In this document: positions 10,010 to 18,130 of the stretch, piece after piece
Layout: every line of letters begins with the position of its first letter
Position numbering within the stretch: position 1 is the first letter of the stretch
Origin: Roseococcus microcysteis
GTDB taxonomy: Bacteria; Pseudomonadota; Alphaproteobacteria; Acetobacterales; Acetobacteraceae
DNA: 64,000 bases
NCBI RefSeq assembly: GCF_014764365.1
Contig: NZ_CP061718.1
Location: forward strand, 2,806,501-2,870,500
Reading direction: 5' to 3'
Position numbers and translations under genes: made by a program
Notes under the pieces: model-generated
Seen by the model: the letters and a program-made list of their open reading frames with translations, nothing else
What the model was told of the DNA's origin: nothing
Database searches by the model: none

Positions 10010-11017
10010 TCAGGTGAACTGCGCGGGGCGGGGAACGTAGAGATAGCCCTCGCCATCCCGGATGATGCGGCCGAAGCCGGGCCAGGGCACATGGACGCCG
10101 CCCATCAGGATGCCCTCGCTCGCCAGCATGTCGAGCGTGCGGACGCGGCTTTCCACCCCCGCATCCGGGTCCACGTCCACGCCCACGCGCCAGCGCGGCC
10201 GGGCGAGCTGGATCACCATCTGGTGGGCGATGTCGCCCCAGATCAGCATGGTCTGGTTTTGCGAGGTCAGGCGGAAGCTGACATGGCCGGGGGTGTGGCC
10301 GGGGGCAGGCTCCATGAAGACGCCGGGAATGACCTCCAGCCCCGAGCGCATCTCCACCGTTCGGATGCGGTTCGGATAGGGCCCGATGGCCCGCCGCGCG
10401 GCCTGGATGAAGCGCTGGCCCTGGGGCACGCGGCTTTCCATGCCGGGGTCGGTCCAGAACTGGTGGTCCACCTGGGTGACCACAATCTCGGCATTGGGGA
10501 AGTTGCGCGTGGTGCCGTCATAGCTGAGGCCGAGCGCGTGCTCGGGGTGGATGTGCGTCAGCAGCACCGTGTCCACCTGCTCCGGGCTGTAGCCGCTGGC
10601 GCGCAGCGCGTCGAGCGTCTGGCCGGTGGTGGGGATGAAGCTGGAATGCCCGCCGCAATCCACCAGCGCCAGGTTGCGCCCGGTGTTGAGCAGATAGGCG
10701 CCCACGGGCTGGTGCAGCGCGCCGCTGTCGCTGCGGAAGGCGCGTTCGCGCAGGGGGGCGATCTGCTCCGGCGTGCTGTCGGGAAAGAAGCGCTGGATGC
10801 CGTCGGGCTGGCCCTGCATGGCGCCGTCCAGCAGCGTCGTCACCTCCACATCGCCCACCTTCATGCGGTGGAAGCGGGGCGGCATGGGGCCCTGCTGGGG
10901 CGGCACGCTGCGGGCCGGCTGGGCCTGGGCGTTCATGGGCGTCGCGGTGGCGGTGGCCAGGCCGGCGGCGCCGAACAACGCGGCGCGGCGGGCGAAGGAA
11001 AGCAGTTTCAGGTCCAT
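10010..11017 (-). CDS. Metallo-beta-lactamase fold hydrolase, exported
   Basis: A 335-residue metal-dependent hydrolase. I start it at the ATG at 11017, which has GGGAGA 9 bases upstream; the longer open frame adds 22 residues of no apparent meaning. The leader contains FARRAALFGAAGLATATA, a twin-arginine-like or Sec signal. Metal-ligand motifs are THIHPEHALGL, GHTPGHVSF, WGDIAHQM and GGVHVPWPG, matching the canonical order. The first motif reads HxHxEH rather than the usual HxHxDH. The overall type resembles lactonase or organophosphate-hydrolase-like relatives, but the substrate is unknown. It leads the formamidase-receptor gene group and is divergent from the quinone-oxidoreductase-like gene. 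Confidence 0.85.
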   Translation of the reverse strand: MDLKLLSFARRAALFGAAGLATATATPMNAQAQPARSVPPQQGPMPPRFHRMKVGDVEVTTLLDGAMQGQPDGIQRFFPDSTPEQIAPLRERAFRSDSGALHQPVGAYLLNTGRNLALVDCGGHSSFIPTTGQTLDALRASGYSPEQVDTVLLTHIHPEHALGLSYDGTTRNFPNAEIVVTQVDHQFWTDPGMESRVPQGQRFIQAARRAIGPYPNRIRTVEMRSGLEVIPGVFMEPAPGHTPGHVSFRLTSQNQTMLIWGDIAHQMVIQLARPRWRVGVDVDPDAGVESRVRTLDMLASEGILMGGVHVPWPGFGRIIRDGEGYLYVPRPAQFT

Positions 11018-11060
11018 GGGGCCGTCTCCCGTTTCGTCTCGCGGGGGAATAGGGTGGAGG

Positions 11061-11092
11061 TCCGAACATGTCAGCCCGTTCATGTTCTCGGA
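11061..11092. promoter_or_regulatory. Palindromic operator candidate in divergent promoter region
   Basis: The roughly 100-bp divergent gap between the metallo-hydrolase and the oxidoreductase gene holds GAACATG (11064-11070) and CATGTTC (11081-11087), a perfect 7-bp inverted repeat with a 10-base spacer. It extends to TCC...GGA with a single extra base on the right side. Arms 17 bp apart centre to centre suit a dimeric repressor or activator acting on both genes. No regulator gene is adjacent, so the factor is unknown. Confidence 0.45.
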
Positions 11093-11118
11093 TACAAATC
11101 GTTACAGGGGAACGCCCG

Positions 11119-12132
11119 ATGAAGGCCATCGCCTACACTCAATGCCTGCCCGTGACCGATCCCAACTCCCTGAAGGACATGGAATTGCCGGACCCCGCGG
11201 CACCAGCCGGCCGCGATGTGCTGATCGAGGTGCGCGCCGTCTCGATCAACCCGGTGGATACGAAGCAGCGTGCCAAGTCCGACCCCAAGGGTTCGCCGCG
11301 CATCCTGGGCTTCGACGGCGCCGGGGTGGTGCGCGCCGTGGGGCCGGACGCCGTGCTGTTCCAGCCAGGTGACCAAGTCTTCTGGGCGGGTGCCATCAAC
11401 CGCCCCGGCAGCAATGCCGAGCTGCAGCTGGTGGATGAGCGCGTGGTGGGCCGCATGCCCACAAGCCTTACCTTCGCCGAGGCGGCCGCCATGCCGCTGA
11501 CCACCATCACCGCCTGGGAAGGGCTGTTCGACCGGCTCCGCATCGCGCGCGACCCCACGCCGACGGGCGAGGCGGTGCTGATCGTGGGCGGGGCCGGGGG
11601 CGTGGGGTCCATCGCCATCCAGCTCGCGCGGAAGCTGACGGGAATGACGGTCATCACCACCGCCTCGCGCCCCGAGACGCGGGACTGGTGCCTGGACCTC
11701 GGCGCGCACCACGTGATTGACCATCGCGAGGACATGGCGGCGCAGGTGAAGGCGTTGAAGCTGCGCGTGTCGCGCATCTTCTCCACGACCAACACGGCCG
11801 CGAACTGGGCCATGCTCTGCGCCATCCTGGCCCCGCAGGGGATGATCTGCGCCATTGATGAAGGCAGCGCCGTGGATATGAGCCTGCTGCGCGCCAAGTC
11901 GGCCGGCTTCCATTGGGAGGGCATGTTCGCCCGTACCCTCTTCCAGACGCCGGACATGGAGGCCCAGCACCGCCTGCTGACCGAGGCCGCCGCCCTTCTG
12001 GATTCCGGCACGCTGCGCACGACAATGACGCGCCACCTCGGCCCCATCACCGCGGAAAACCTCCGCGCCGGGCATGCGCTGGTGGAGGGCGGCACCATGA
12101 TCGGCAAGGCGGTCGCGGAAGGCTGGGTGTGA
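11119..12132 (+). CDS. Zinc-binding alcohol dehydrogenase family protein (quinone oxidoreductase-like)
   Basis: A 337-residue NAD(P)H-dependent medium-chain reductase, resembling quinone oxidoreductases and YogA/zinc-binding alcohol dehydrogenase-like proteins. The N-terminal GroES-like domain is followed by the nucleotide-binding motif GGAGGVGSIAIQLARKL (about residues 156-172). The pattern of catalytic cysteine ligands of true zinc alcohol dehydrogenases is not visible, so it is probably a zinc-free reductase. The ATG at 11119 has AGGGGAA upstream. The final GTGA overlaps the GTG start of hrpB, so the two are translationally coupled. Confidence 0.88.
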   Translation: MKAIAYTQCLPVTDPNSLKDMELPDPAAPAGRDVLIEVRAVSINPVDTKQRAKSDPKGSPRILGFDGAGVVRAVGPDAVLFQPGDQVFWAGAINRPGSNAELQLVDERVVGRMPTSLTFAEAAAMPLTTITAWEGLFDRLRIARDPTPTGEAVLIVGGAGGVGSIAIQLARKLTGMTVITTASRPETRDWCLDLGAHHVIDHREDMAAQVKALKLRVSRIFSTTNTAANWAMLCAILAPQGMICAIDEGSAVDMSLLRAKSAGFHWEGMFARTLFQTPDMEAQHRLLTEAAALLDSGTLRTTMTRHLGPITAENLRAGHALVEGGTMIGKAVAEGWV

Positions 12133-14546
12133 CGCTTCCCGTCGAGGAGGCGCTGCCCGCGCTGCGCCAGGCGCTGCGCGAAGGGTCGAGCGCGGTGCTG
12201 GTGGCGCCGCCGGGCGCGGGCAAGACCACGCTGGTGCCGCTGGTCCTGCGCGAGGAGGAATGGGCGCAGGGCGGGAAGATCCTGGTGCTGGAGCCCCGCC
12301 GCGTCGCCGCCCGCGCCGCCGCCCGCCGCATGTCGGAGATGCTGGGCGAGAGCCTGGGCCAGACCGTGGGGATCACCACGCGGCTGGACCGCGCGACCTC
12401 GGCCGCCACGCGGGTCGAGGTGGTGACGGAGGGGTTGCTGGTGCGCCGCCTGCAATCGGACCCGGGGCTGGAGGGCGTGGCCGCCGTCATCTTCGACGAG
12501 GCGCATGAACGCCACCTGGACACCGACCTCGGCCTGGCCCTGTGCCTGGACGTGCAGCGCGGGCTGCGGCCGGAATTGCGGCTGCTGGCCATGTCCGCGA
12601 CCCTCGATGCCCAGGGCTTCGCCGGGCTGCTGGGCGGCCCGCTGGTGGAGAGCGCCGGCCGCGCCTTCCCGGTGCGGGTGGAACACCACCGCCGCGACCT
12701 GACCGACCCCCGCGACCTGCCCGAGGCCATGGCGCAATCCATCCGCGCCGCCATGGCGCGTGAACCGGGTGATGTGCTGGCCTTCCTGCCCGGCTGGGGC
12801 GAAATCCGCCGCACCGCCGAACGCCTGTCGGGCCTGGACGCCGATGTGCTGCCGCTGCACGGCGAACTCCCGCCCGCCGAGCAGGACCGCGCCCTGACGC
12901 CGGGGCCGCGGCGGCGCGTGGTGCTGGCCACCTCCATTGCGGAAACCTCGCTGACCGTGCCGGGCGTGCGGATCGTGGTGGATGGCGGCTTCCGCCGCAC
13001 CCCGCGCCTGGATGGCGCGACGGGGCTGACGCGCCTGGTCACCGCGCGGATCAGCCGCGCGGCGGCCGAGCAGCGCGCCGGCCGCGCGGGCCGCACCGAG
13101 CCGGGGGTGGCCATCCGCCTCTGGAGCGAGGCGCTGCACCGCGGCCTGCCCTTGCAGGACCGCCCGGAAATCCTGGAGGCGGAACTTTCCTCCCTGGTGC
13201 TGGATTGCGCGGCCTGGGGCGTGGCCCCGCGCGATCTGCCCTTCCTCGACCCCCCGCCCGAGGGCCAGGTCGCTGCCGCCCGCGCCCTGCTGGCCAGCCT
13301 GGATGCGCTGGACGAGGCGGGCCGCATCACCACCACCGGCAAGCGCATGGCCCGCATGGGCACGCATCCGCGCCTGGCGCGCATGATGTGCGCCGTGGCC
13401 GATGAGGGCGAGGCGGCCTTGGCCGCCGACCTGGCCGCGCTGCTGGAGGAACGTGACCCGTTAAGGGGCCGCGAGCCGCCCGCCGACATCACCCTGCGCC
13501 TCGATGCCCTGCACGGCCATGGGCGGGAGGAGGCGGATGGCATCGCGCTGCGCAACATCCGCCGCACCGCCGCCTTGCACCGGCGCCGCCTGGGCGTGCA
13601 CGGCAACACACCGCCCGAGGGCGATGCCGGCGCGCTGCTGGCGGCGGGGTTTCCGGACCGCATCGCGCTCAAGCGCGGCACCATGGATGGCGCCTTCCGG
13701 ATGGCCTCGGGGCAGGGGGCGCGGCTGTCGGTCGCGGACCCGCTGGCCAAGCAGCCCCTGCTGGCCGTGGCCGACCTGGAACTCAAGGGCACCGAGGCGC
13801 GCATCCGCATGGCGGCACCCGTCAGCCGCGCGGTGCTGGAGGCGCGCTTCCCCGACCGCTTCCGCACGGTGGAGGGTGCTTCCTTCGACGCGCGCGCGGG
13901 CGCCGTGCTGGCGCGCAAGCGGCTGATGTTCGGCCCGCTGGTGCTGGAGGACTCGCCCCTGCCCGGCGCGGACCCCTCCGTCATCGCCGAAGCCCTGGCC
14001 GTCGCGGCGGCGGAACGCGGCTTTCGCGATCTCGACTGGGGCGAATCGGGCCGGCAGTTGCGCGCCCGCATCGCGCGAATGCATGCGCTGGAAGGCGCCC
14101 CCTGGCCCGATGTGTCGGACGCCGCGCTCGCCGCCACCGCGCGGGAATGGCTGGCGCCCTACTGCGCGGGCATGTCAAAGCTGAGCGAGTTGAAGGGGGT
14201 GGATGTGGCACAGGCGCTGCTGCCCGGTGACTTGCGCCGAAAGCTGGACGCCGCCTTGCCTGCGCGTCTCTCGCTGCCGAACGGCCGCAGCGCCGCCGTG
14301 GACTACACCGCCGAGACGCCCACCCTGGAAGCCCGCGCCCAGCATTTGTTCGGCCTGCGCGACATGCCGCAGCTGGCGGGCGGGCGGGTGAAGCTGCAGG
14401 TGGCGCTGCTTTCCCCCGCCGGGCGGCCCGTGGCCATCACGGCCGATCTGGCGGGGTTCTGGGCCTCGGGCTGGGCCGATGTCCGCAAGGACATGCGCGG
14501 CCGCTACCCGAAGCATGACTGGCCGGAGAACCCGGCCAGCGCGTGA
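12129..14546 (+). CDS. hrpB: ATP-dependent helicase HrpB
   Basis: A DEAH-box RNA/DNA helicase of the HrpB family, 805 residues, the usual length. It starts at a GTG that overlaps the preceding stop codon (GTGA); residues encoded upstream in the same frame are shadow of the oxidoreductase gene. Walker A APPGAGKTT is near residues 26-34 and the DEAH box IFDEAHERH near 121-129. SATLDAQGF is motif III, and the helicase C-terminal motifs TSIAETSLTVPGVRIVVD and QRAGRAGRTEPG follow. The HrpB-specific C-terminal domain is present, including GMSKLSELKGVDVAQALL and a GRYPKHDWPENP ending typical of the family. Its cellular role is poorly defined even in model species. Confidence 0.95.
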   Translation: MTLPVEEALPALRQALREGSSAVLVAPPGAGKTTLVPLVLREEEWAQGGKILVLEPRRVAARAAARRMSEMLGESLGQTVGITTRLDRATSAATRVEVVTEGLLVRRLQSDPGLEGVAAVIFDEAHERHLDTDLGLALCLDVQRGLRPELRLLAMSATLDAQGFAGLLGGPLVESAGRAFPVRVEHHRRDLTDPRDLPEAMAQSIRAAMAREPGDVLAFLPGWGEIRRTAERLSGLDADVLPLHGELPPAEQDRALTPGPRRRVVLATSIAETSLTVPGVRIVVDGGFRRTPRLDGATGLTRLVTARISRAAAEQRAGRAGRTEPGVAIRLWSEALHRGLPLQDRPEILEAELSSLVLDCAAWGVAPRDLPFLDPPPEGQVAAARALLASLDALDEAGRITTTGKRMARMGTHPRLARMMCAVADEGEAALAADLAALLEERDPLRGREPPADITLRLDALHGHGREEADGIALRNIRRTAALHRRRLGVHGNTPPEGDAGALLAAGFPDRIALKRGTMDGAFRMASGQGARLSVADPLAKQPLLAVADLELKGTEARIRMAAPVSRAVLEARFPDRFRTVEGASFDARAGAVLARKRLMFGPLVLEDSPLPGADPSVIAEALAVAAAERGFRDLDWGESGRQLRARIARMHALEGAPWPDVSDAALAATAREWLAPYCAGMSKLSELKGVDVAQALLPGDLRRKLDAALPARLSLPNGRSAAVDYTAETPTLEARAQHLFGLRDMPQLAGGRVKLQVALLSPAGRPVAITADLAGFWASGWADVRKDMRGRYPKHDWPENPASA

Positions 14547-14550
14547 AGGT

Positions 14551-15564
14551 TCAGCCGGGCTGGATCTTTTCCTCGCGCGTCTCGCCACGGGTCTTCCACA
14601 GCGAGAACAGCACGCCGCCCAGGATCAGCGCCAAGGTGACGCCGAGCGAGATGGCCGGGTCCATCTTGCCCACCAGGCTGTTCCAGAAAATCTTGAGCCC
14701 GATGAAGACGAGCACCATCGCCAACGCGTATTTCAGGTATTCGAAGCGGTGCACCATGGCGGCCAGCGCGAAGTAGAGCGCGCGCAGGCCCAGGATGGCC
14801 ATGATGTTGGCCGTGTAGACGATGAAGGTGTCGGTCGTGATGGCGAAGATGGCCGGCACGCTGTCCACCGCGAAGATCAGGTCGGCGATGTTGATGACCA
14901 CCAGCGCGACAAAGAGCGGCGTGGCGGCACGCACCAGCTTGCCGGTTTTCTCGTCCACCTCGCGCACGAAGAACTTCTGGCCGTGCAGCTCCTTCGTCAC
15001 GCGCATGCGCTTGTTCAGGAAGCGCACCACCGGGTTCTTGGACACGTCGGGGTCGGATTCCGGCACAACCAGCATCTTGATACCGGTCGCGATCAGGAAG
15101 GCGCCAAAGAAATACAGCACCCAGCCATAGTTCTGCACCAGGGCCGCACCCACCGCGATCATCAGCCCGCGCAGCACGATGACGGCGATGATGCCCCAGA
15201 CGAGCGCGCGATACTGGTATTTCCGCGGGATGGCGAAGTAGCCGAAGATCAGGCTGATGACGAAGACGTTGTCGATGGACAGCGCCTTCTCGATGAAGAA
15301 GCCGGTGAAATAGGCCATGCCGGCGTGGCTGCCATCGCTGGTGGTAATGACGCCGGCCTCATAGGCCCACCAGATGCCGCCGCCATAGAGGATGGCGAAG
15401 CCGATGTAGAAGACGGAGAGCAGCAGGCTCTGCTGGATCCCCATCTCCTTGTTCTCGCGGTTGAGGACGCCGAGGTCGAAGGCGAGCAGGGCGAGGACGA
15501 TGGCGATGAAGCCCGTCCACATCCACACAGGCTTCCCCAGCCATTCGAGGGCGATGAATTCCAT
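14551..15564 (-). CDS. TerC family integral membrane protein (Alx/TerC-like)
   Basis: A membrane protein of the TerC family, 337 residues with about nine hydrophobic segments. Members include Mn2+ exporters (Alx, MeeY/MeeF-like) and proteins named for tellurite resistance. Diagnostic features are FDLGVLNRENKEMG after the first helix, FIEKALSIDNVFVISLIF with the conserved acidic metal-site residues, and IADLIFAVDSVPAIFAIT as the matching second half. I start it at the ATG of MEFIALEW; the open frame reaches 50 residues further but those residues look non-coding. It is convergent with hrpB (4 bases apart) and divergent from tatA. A small hairpin lies just upstream of the start, but I see no convincing yybP-ykoY manganese riboswitch. 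Confidence 0.92.
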   Translation of the reverse strand: MEFIALEWLGKPVWMWTGFIAIVLALLAFDLGVLNRENKEMGIQQSLLLSVFYIGFAILYGGGIWWAYEAGVITTSDGSHAGMAYFTGFFIEKALSIDNVFVISLIFGYFAIPRKYQYRALVWGIIAVIVLRGLMIAVGAALVQNYGWVLYFFGAFLIATGIKMLVVPESDPDVSKNPVVRFLNKRMRVTKELHGQKFFVREVDEKTGKLVRAATPLFVALVVINIADLIFAVDSVPAIFAITTDTFIVYTANIMAILGLRALYFALAAMVHRFEYLKYALAMVLVFIGLKIFWNSLVGKMDPAISLGVTLALILGGVLFSLWKTRGETREEKIQPG

Positions 15565-15891
15565 AGGTTCGGACCCCGGGCGTGACCCCGACATGCGGGG
15601 CCGCGACGATGTTGGTGGAATGATCCGACATCGCGGAGGGCGGATGGCCGGGCGGGCGCCCTGGACAACCACCGGCCGCCAGAGGGGCCCGGATCGCGGC
15701 GAGACATGCCGCACCCGTGATCATTTTGCAAGCACGATGTTGCGCCCTGTCCATCTGGATGGGCCATGGCCATTGCCTCCGGGGGGCGGCCTCCCCACAT
15801 CGTGATGGACCGGCGAACCGGTGTTTGCGCTCAAGCCGCGCGCGGACTAGGTTCCGCCCCACAGAGTTCCGATAGGGATCGAGGCGCGACG
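15565..15891. other. Divergent intergenic region between terC-like gene and tatA (327 bases)
   Basis: No gene is visible here. It must hold the promoters of both divergent genes. CCCCG/CGGGG arms at 15586-15600 form a 5-bp hairpin in the leader of the terC-like gene. A motif pair, GACATGC followed by ACGATGTTG, occurs twice (15590-15614 and 15703-15742) with different spacing. There is also a second GC-rich dyad near 15781-15797. I could not recognise a known riboswitch or a clear -35/-10 pair. Confidence 0.4.
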
Positions 15892-16167
15892 ATGGGTACC
15901 TTCAGCATCTGGCATTGGGTGGTTGTTCTTCTGGTGGTCCTGCTGCTGTTCGGCAGCGGCAAGATCAGCGGCCTGATGGGCGACCTCGCCACCGGCATCA
16001 AGTCGTTCAAGAAGAACATCAAGGACGACGACAAGCCCGCGGACGCCGCCATGACGGCCGACAGCGCGCCGCCGGCCGCGCCCACCGGCAACATCCCGGG
16101 CCCGCAGCCGGCCGCGGCGACGCACACCGAGGCGCAGCAGCCCGCCGGCGGCCGCCCCGCCGCCTGA
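15892..16167 (+). CDS. tatA: Sec-independent translocase subunit TatA
   Basis: A 91-residue TatA/E protein: a short N-terminal membrane helix (about residues 4-20), the [13 protein letters not shown] amphipathic helix, then the phenylalanine-containing [10 protein letters not shown] stretch and an Ala/Pro-rich, unstructured tail. It oligomerises into the pore that exports folded proteins with twin-arginine leaders; several proteins in this window carry such leaders. The ATG is preceded by GAGG 11 bases upstream, and the in-frame residues before it do not look coding. tatB and tatC are not in the window. Confidence 0.93.
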   Translation: MGTFSIWHWVVVLLVVLLLFGSGKISGLMGDLATGIKSFKKNIKDDDKPADAAMTADSAPPAAPTGNIPGPQPAAATHTEAQQPAGGRPAA

Positions 16168-16173
16168 TGCGAC

Positions 16174-16196
16174 GCGCGCCGGCTCGCCCGGCGCGC
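16174..16196 (+). terminator. Hairpin between tatA and mtnB
   Basis: A perfect 9-bp inverted repeat, GCGCGCCGG with CCGGCGCGC and a 5-base loop, starts 7 bases after the tatA stop. It is followed by CCTTCG with no long T run, so it could be a weak terminator or an mRNA-stabilising stem. It ends only 11 bases before the mtnB ATG, where no clear ribosome-binding site is visible, so it may also influence mtnB translation. Confidence 0.5.
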
Positions 16197-16207
16197 CCTT
16201 CGCCCCG

Positions 16208-16822
16208 ATGAACGCCCTTCCTGCCGAGGCGGTGGAAGCGATCCGCGCCGCCGGACGCCGCCTGGACCAACGCGGCTGGGTGCCGGCCACGGCCGGCAAT
16301 ATCTCCCTGCGCCTGGCGGATGGCCGCATCGCCATCACCCGTTCGGGTTTTCACAAAGGCTTCATCCCGAAGGACGGGGTGATGGCGGTGGACCTGCATG
16401 GGCGGCCCGAGGCGTCCAATTTGCGCCCCTCGGCCGAGACGGGGCTGCATTGCGGCATCTATCGCCGGTTCCCCGCCGCGCGCGCCGCGCTGCATGGGCA
16501 TTCGGTGCCGGCCACGGTGCTGTCACGCCGTGGTGGCGACCACCTCGAACTGGCGGGCTACGAACTGCTGAAGGCCTTCCCCGGCCTGCCCACCCATGAG
16601 GCCAGCATCCGCCTGCCCATCCTGGACAATGACCAGGACATCGCGCGCCTCCAGGCCCGTGTGGAGCAGGTCTGGGATGCAAGGCCCGATGTGCCGCCGG
16701 GCTACATCCTGCGCGGCCATGGCGTATATGTCTGGGCCGAGGACATGCCCGGCGCCCTGATGCGCCTGGAAGCCCTGGAATTCATGCTGGCCTGCGAGCT
16801 GGAAGCCGCGCGCCTGCCCTGA
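16208..16822 (+). CDS. mtnB: Methylthioribulose-1-phosphate dehydratase
   Basis: A class II aldolase-fold, zinc-dependent enzyme of the methionine salvage pathway, 204 residues. It converts 5-methylthioribulose 1-phosphate to the diketo intermediate. Visible family motifs are ATAGNISLRLADGRIAITRSG near the N terminus (in part TAGNISLRL), the metal-ligand segment ALHGHSVPATVLSR near residues 96-109, and the late GHGVYVWAED histidine. mtnD and mtnC follow on the same strand. The genes mtnN, mtnK and mtnA, needed to enter the pathway from methylthioadenosine, are not in the window. Confidence 0.94.
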   Translation: MNALPAEAVEAIRAAGRRLDQRGWVPATAGNISLRLADGRIAITRSGFHKGFIPKDGVMAVDLHGRPEASNLRPSAETGLHCGIYRRFPAARAALHGHSVPATVLSRRGGDHLELAGYELLKAFPGLPTHEASIRLPILDNDQDIARLQARVEQVWDARPDVPPGYILRGHGVYVWAEDMPGALMRLEALEFMLACELEAARLP

Positions 16823-16847
16823 CCACCCTGCAAGGGAGTGACCCGCC

Positions 16848-17387
16848 ATGAGCCGCCTCACCATCTGGGACGCCGCCACCAAGGCCGAGCTCCAGCGCAC
16901 CGAGAACCCGGACGAGATCGCCGCCGCCCTGCGCGAGGTCGGCGTGCGCTTCGAGCGCTGGCCGGTGGCGGACCTGCCGCCCAAGGCCTCGGCCGACGCC
17001 GTGCTGGCCGCCTACAAGCCCCGCCTGGATGCCTTCCTGGCCGAGACCGCCGCCGGTACCGCCGATGTCATCCAGCTCACGCCCGACCACCCGATGAAGG
17101 ACGCGCTCCGGGACAAGTTCCTGAAGGAGCACATCCACACCGAGGACGAGGTCCGCTTCTTCCACGAGGGCGCCGGCAATTTCGTGCTGCACATCAATGG
17201 CCGCGTCTATGACGCCCATTGCACCCGGGGCGACCTGATCAGCGTGCCGGCCAACACCCAGCACTGGTTCGACAGCGGCGACGCGCCGGACTTCACCGTG
17301 CTGCGCGTCTTCACCGACACCAGCGGCTGGACGCCCCACTACACCGGGACGGACATGGCGGAGCGTTTTCCCGTCCAGGTGGGCTGA
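16848..17387 (+). CDS. mtnD: Acireductone dioxygenase
   Basis: A cupin-fold metal dioxygenase, 179 residues, that oxidises the acireductone of methionine salvage. With Fe2+ it makes the keto-acid precursor of methionine and formate; with Ni2+ it makes an off-pathway product and CO. The metal ligands are in HIHTEDE (about residues 97-103) and in NTQHWFD (about 138-144), the canonical 3-His-1-Glu set. An AAGGGAG ribosome site precedes the ATG. The TGA overlaps the ATG of mtnC (TGATG), indicating coupling. Confidence 0.95.
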   Translation: MSRLTIWDAATKAELQRTENPDEIAAALREVGVRFERWPVADLPPKASADAVLAAYKPRLDAFLAETAAGTADVIQLTPDHPMKDALRDKFLKEHIHTEDEVRFFHEGAGNFVLHINGRVYDAHCTRGDLISVPANTQHWFDSGDAPDFTVLRVFTDTSGWTPHYTGTDMAERFPVQVG

Positions 17388-18076
17388 TGCCGCCCACCCA
17401 CATCCTGACGGATATCGAGGGCACCACCACCGCCATCGCCTTCGTCCACCAGCGCCTGTTCCCCTATGCGGCCGAGGCGCTGGAGGGTTTTCTCGCCCGC
17501 CACGCCGCGCGCGCGGAGGTGGCGGCCATCCTTCGCGACGTGCCGGGCGAGGACAAGCTCGCCACCCTTCGCGGCTGGATGGCGGAGGATGCCAAGGTCA
17601 CCCCGCTCAAGGCGCTACAGGGGCTGATCTGGCGCCAGGGCTATGACGAGGGCGCGCTGAAAGGCCATCTCTGGCCCGATGTGGCGCCGGCCCTGCGGGA
17701 ATGGCAGGCGGCGGGGCTGCGTCTGGCCGTCTATTCCTCCGGCAGCGAGGAGGCGCAGCGCCTGCTGTTCCGCCATTCCGAGGCCGGCGACCTGGAAGGC
17801 CTCTTCGAGGGCTTCTTCGACACCCGCATGGGCGCCAAGCGCGAGGCCGCAAGCTATGCGCGCATCGCCGGCGCCTGGGGCGCGCCGCCGGGCGCCATCC
17901 TGTTCCTCTCCGACGTGGCCGAGGAGCTGGACGCGGCGCGGGAGGCGGGGCTTGCCACCTGCCAGCTGGTCCGCCCCGAGGATGGCACGCGCCCTTCCGG
18001 CCGCCACCCCGAGGCCGCGGATTTCATCGGCGTGACACCTTGCCTCCAGCGCTCCAAGGGCGTTGCCCGGCGCTGA
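17387..18076 (+). CDS. mtnC: Acireductone synthase (enolase-phosphatase E1)
   Basis: A HAD-superfamily bifunctional enzyme, 229 residues, that enolises and dephosphorylates the diketo phosphate made by MtnB to give the acireductone used by MtnD. The nucleophile motif appears as [14 protein letters not shown] (residues 8-21), motif II as [10 protein letters not shown] (about 116-125), and the acidic motif as [17 protein letters not shown] near 170. The start overlaps the mtnD stop codon. Gene order mtnB-mtnD-mtnC completes the middle part of methionine salvage. Confidence 0.94.
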   Translation: MPPTHILTDIEGTTTAIAFVHQRLFPYAAEALEGFLARHAARAEVAAILRDVPGEDKLATLRGWMAEDAKVTPLKALQGLIWRQGYDEGALKGHLWPDVAPALREWQAAGLRLAVYSSGSEEAQRLLFRHSEAGDLEGLFEGFFDTRMGAKREAASYARIAGAWGAPPGAILFLSDVAEELDAAREAGLATCQLVRPEDGTRPSGRHPEAADFIGVTPCLQRSKGVARR

Positions 18077-18130
18077 ATTCTTCTCTACCGGCCGCTTCGG
18101 CCCTGCACGCTCCCTCAAGGAACCCGGTGA

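Noticed and set aside
8960-11122. A 720-residue open frame on the plus strand
   Set aside because: It is antisense to formamidase and the metallo-hydrolase, has composition typical of a high-GC shadow frame (His/Gly/Arg/Ala-rich), and shows no domain.
15565-15780. A yybP-ykoY manganese riboswitch in front of the terC-like gene
   Set aside because: The context is right, but the conserved GGGGAGUAGC-type segment and the paired loop are not present. Only a small hairpin and CAACAU-like stretches are visible.
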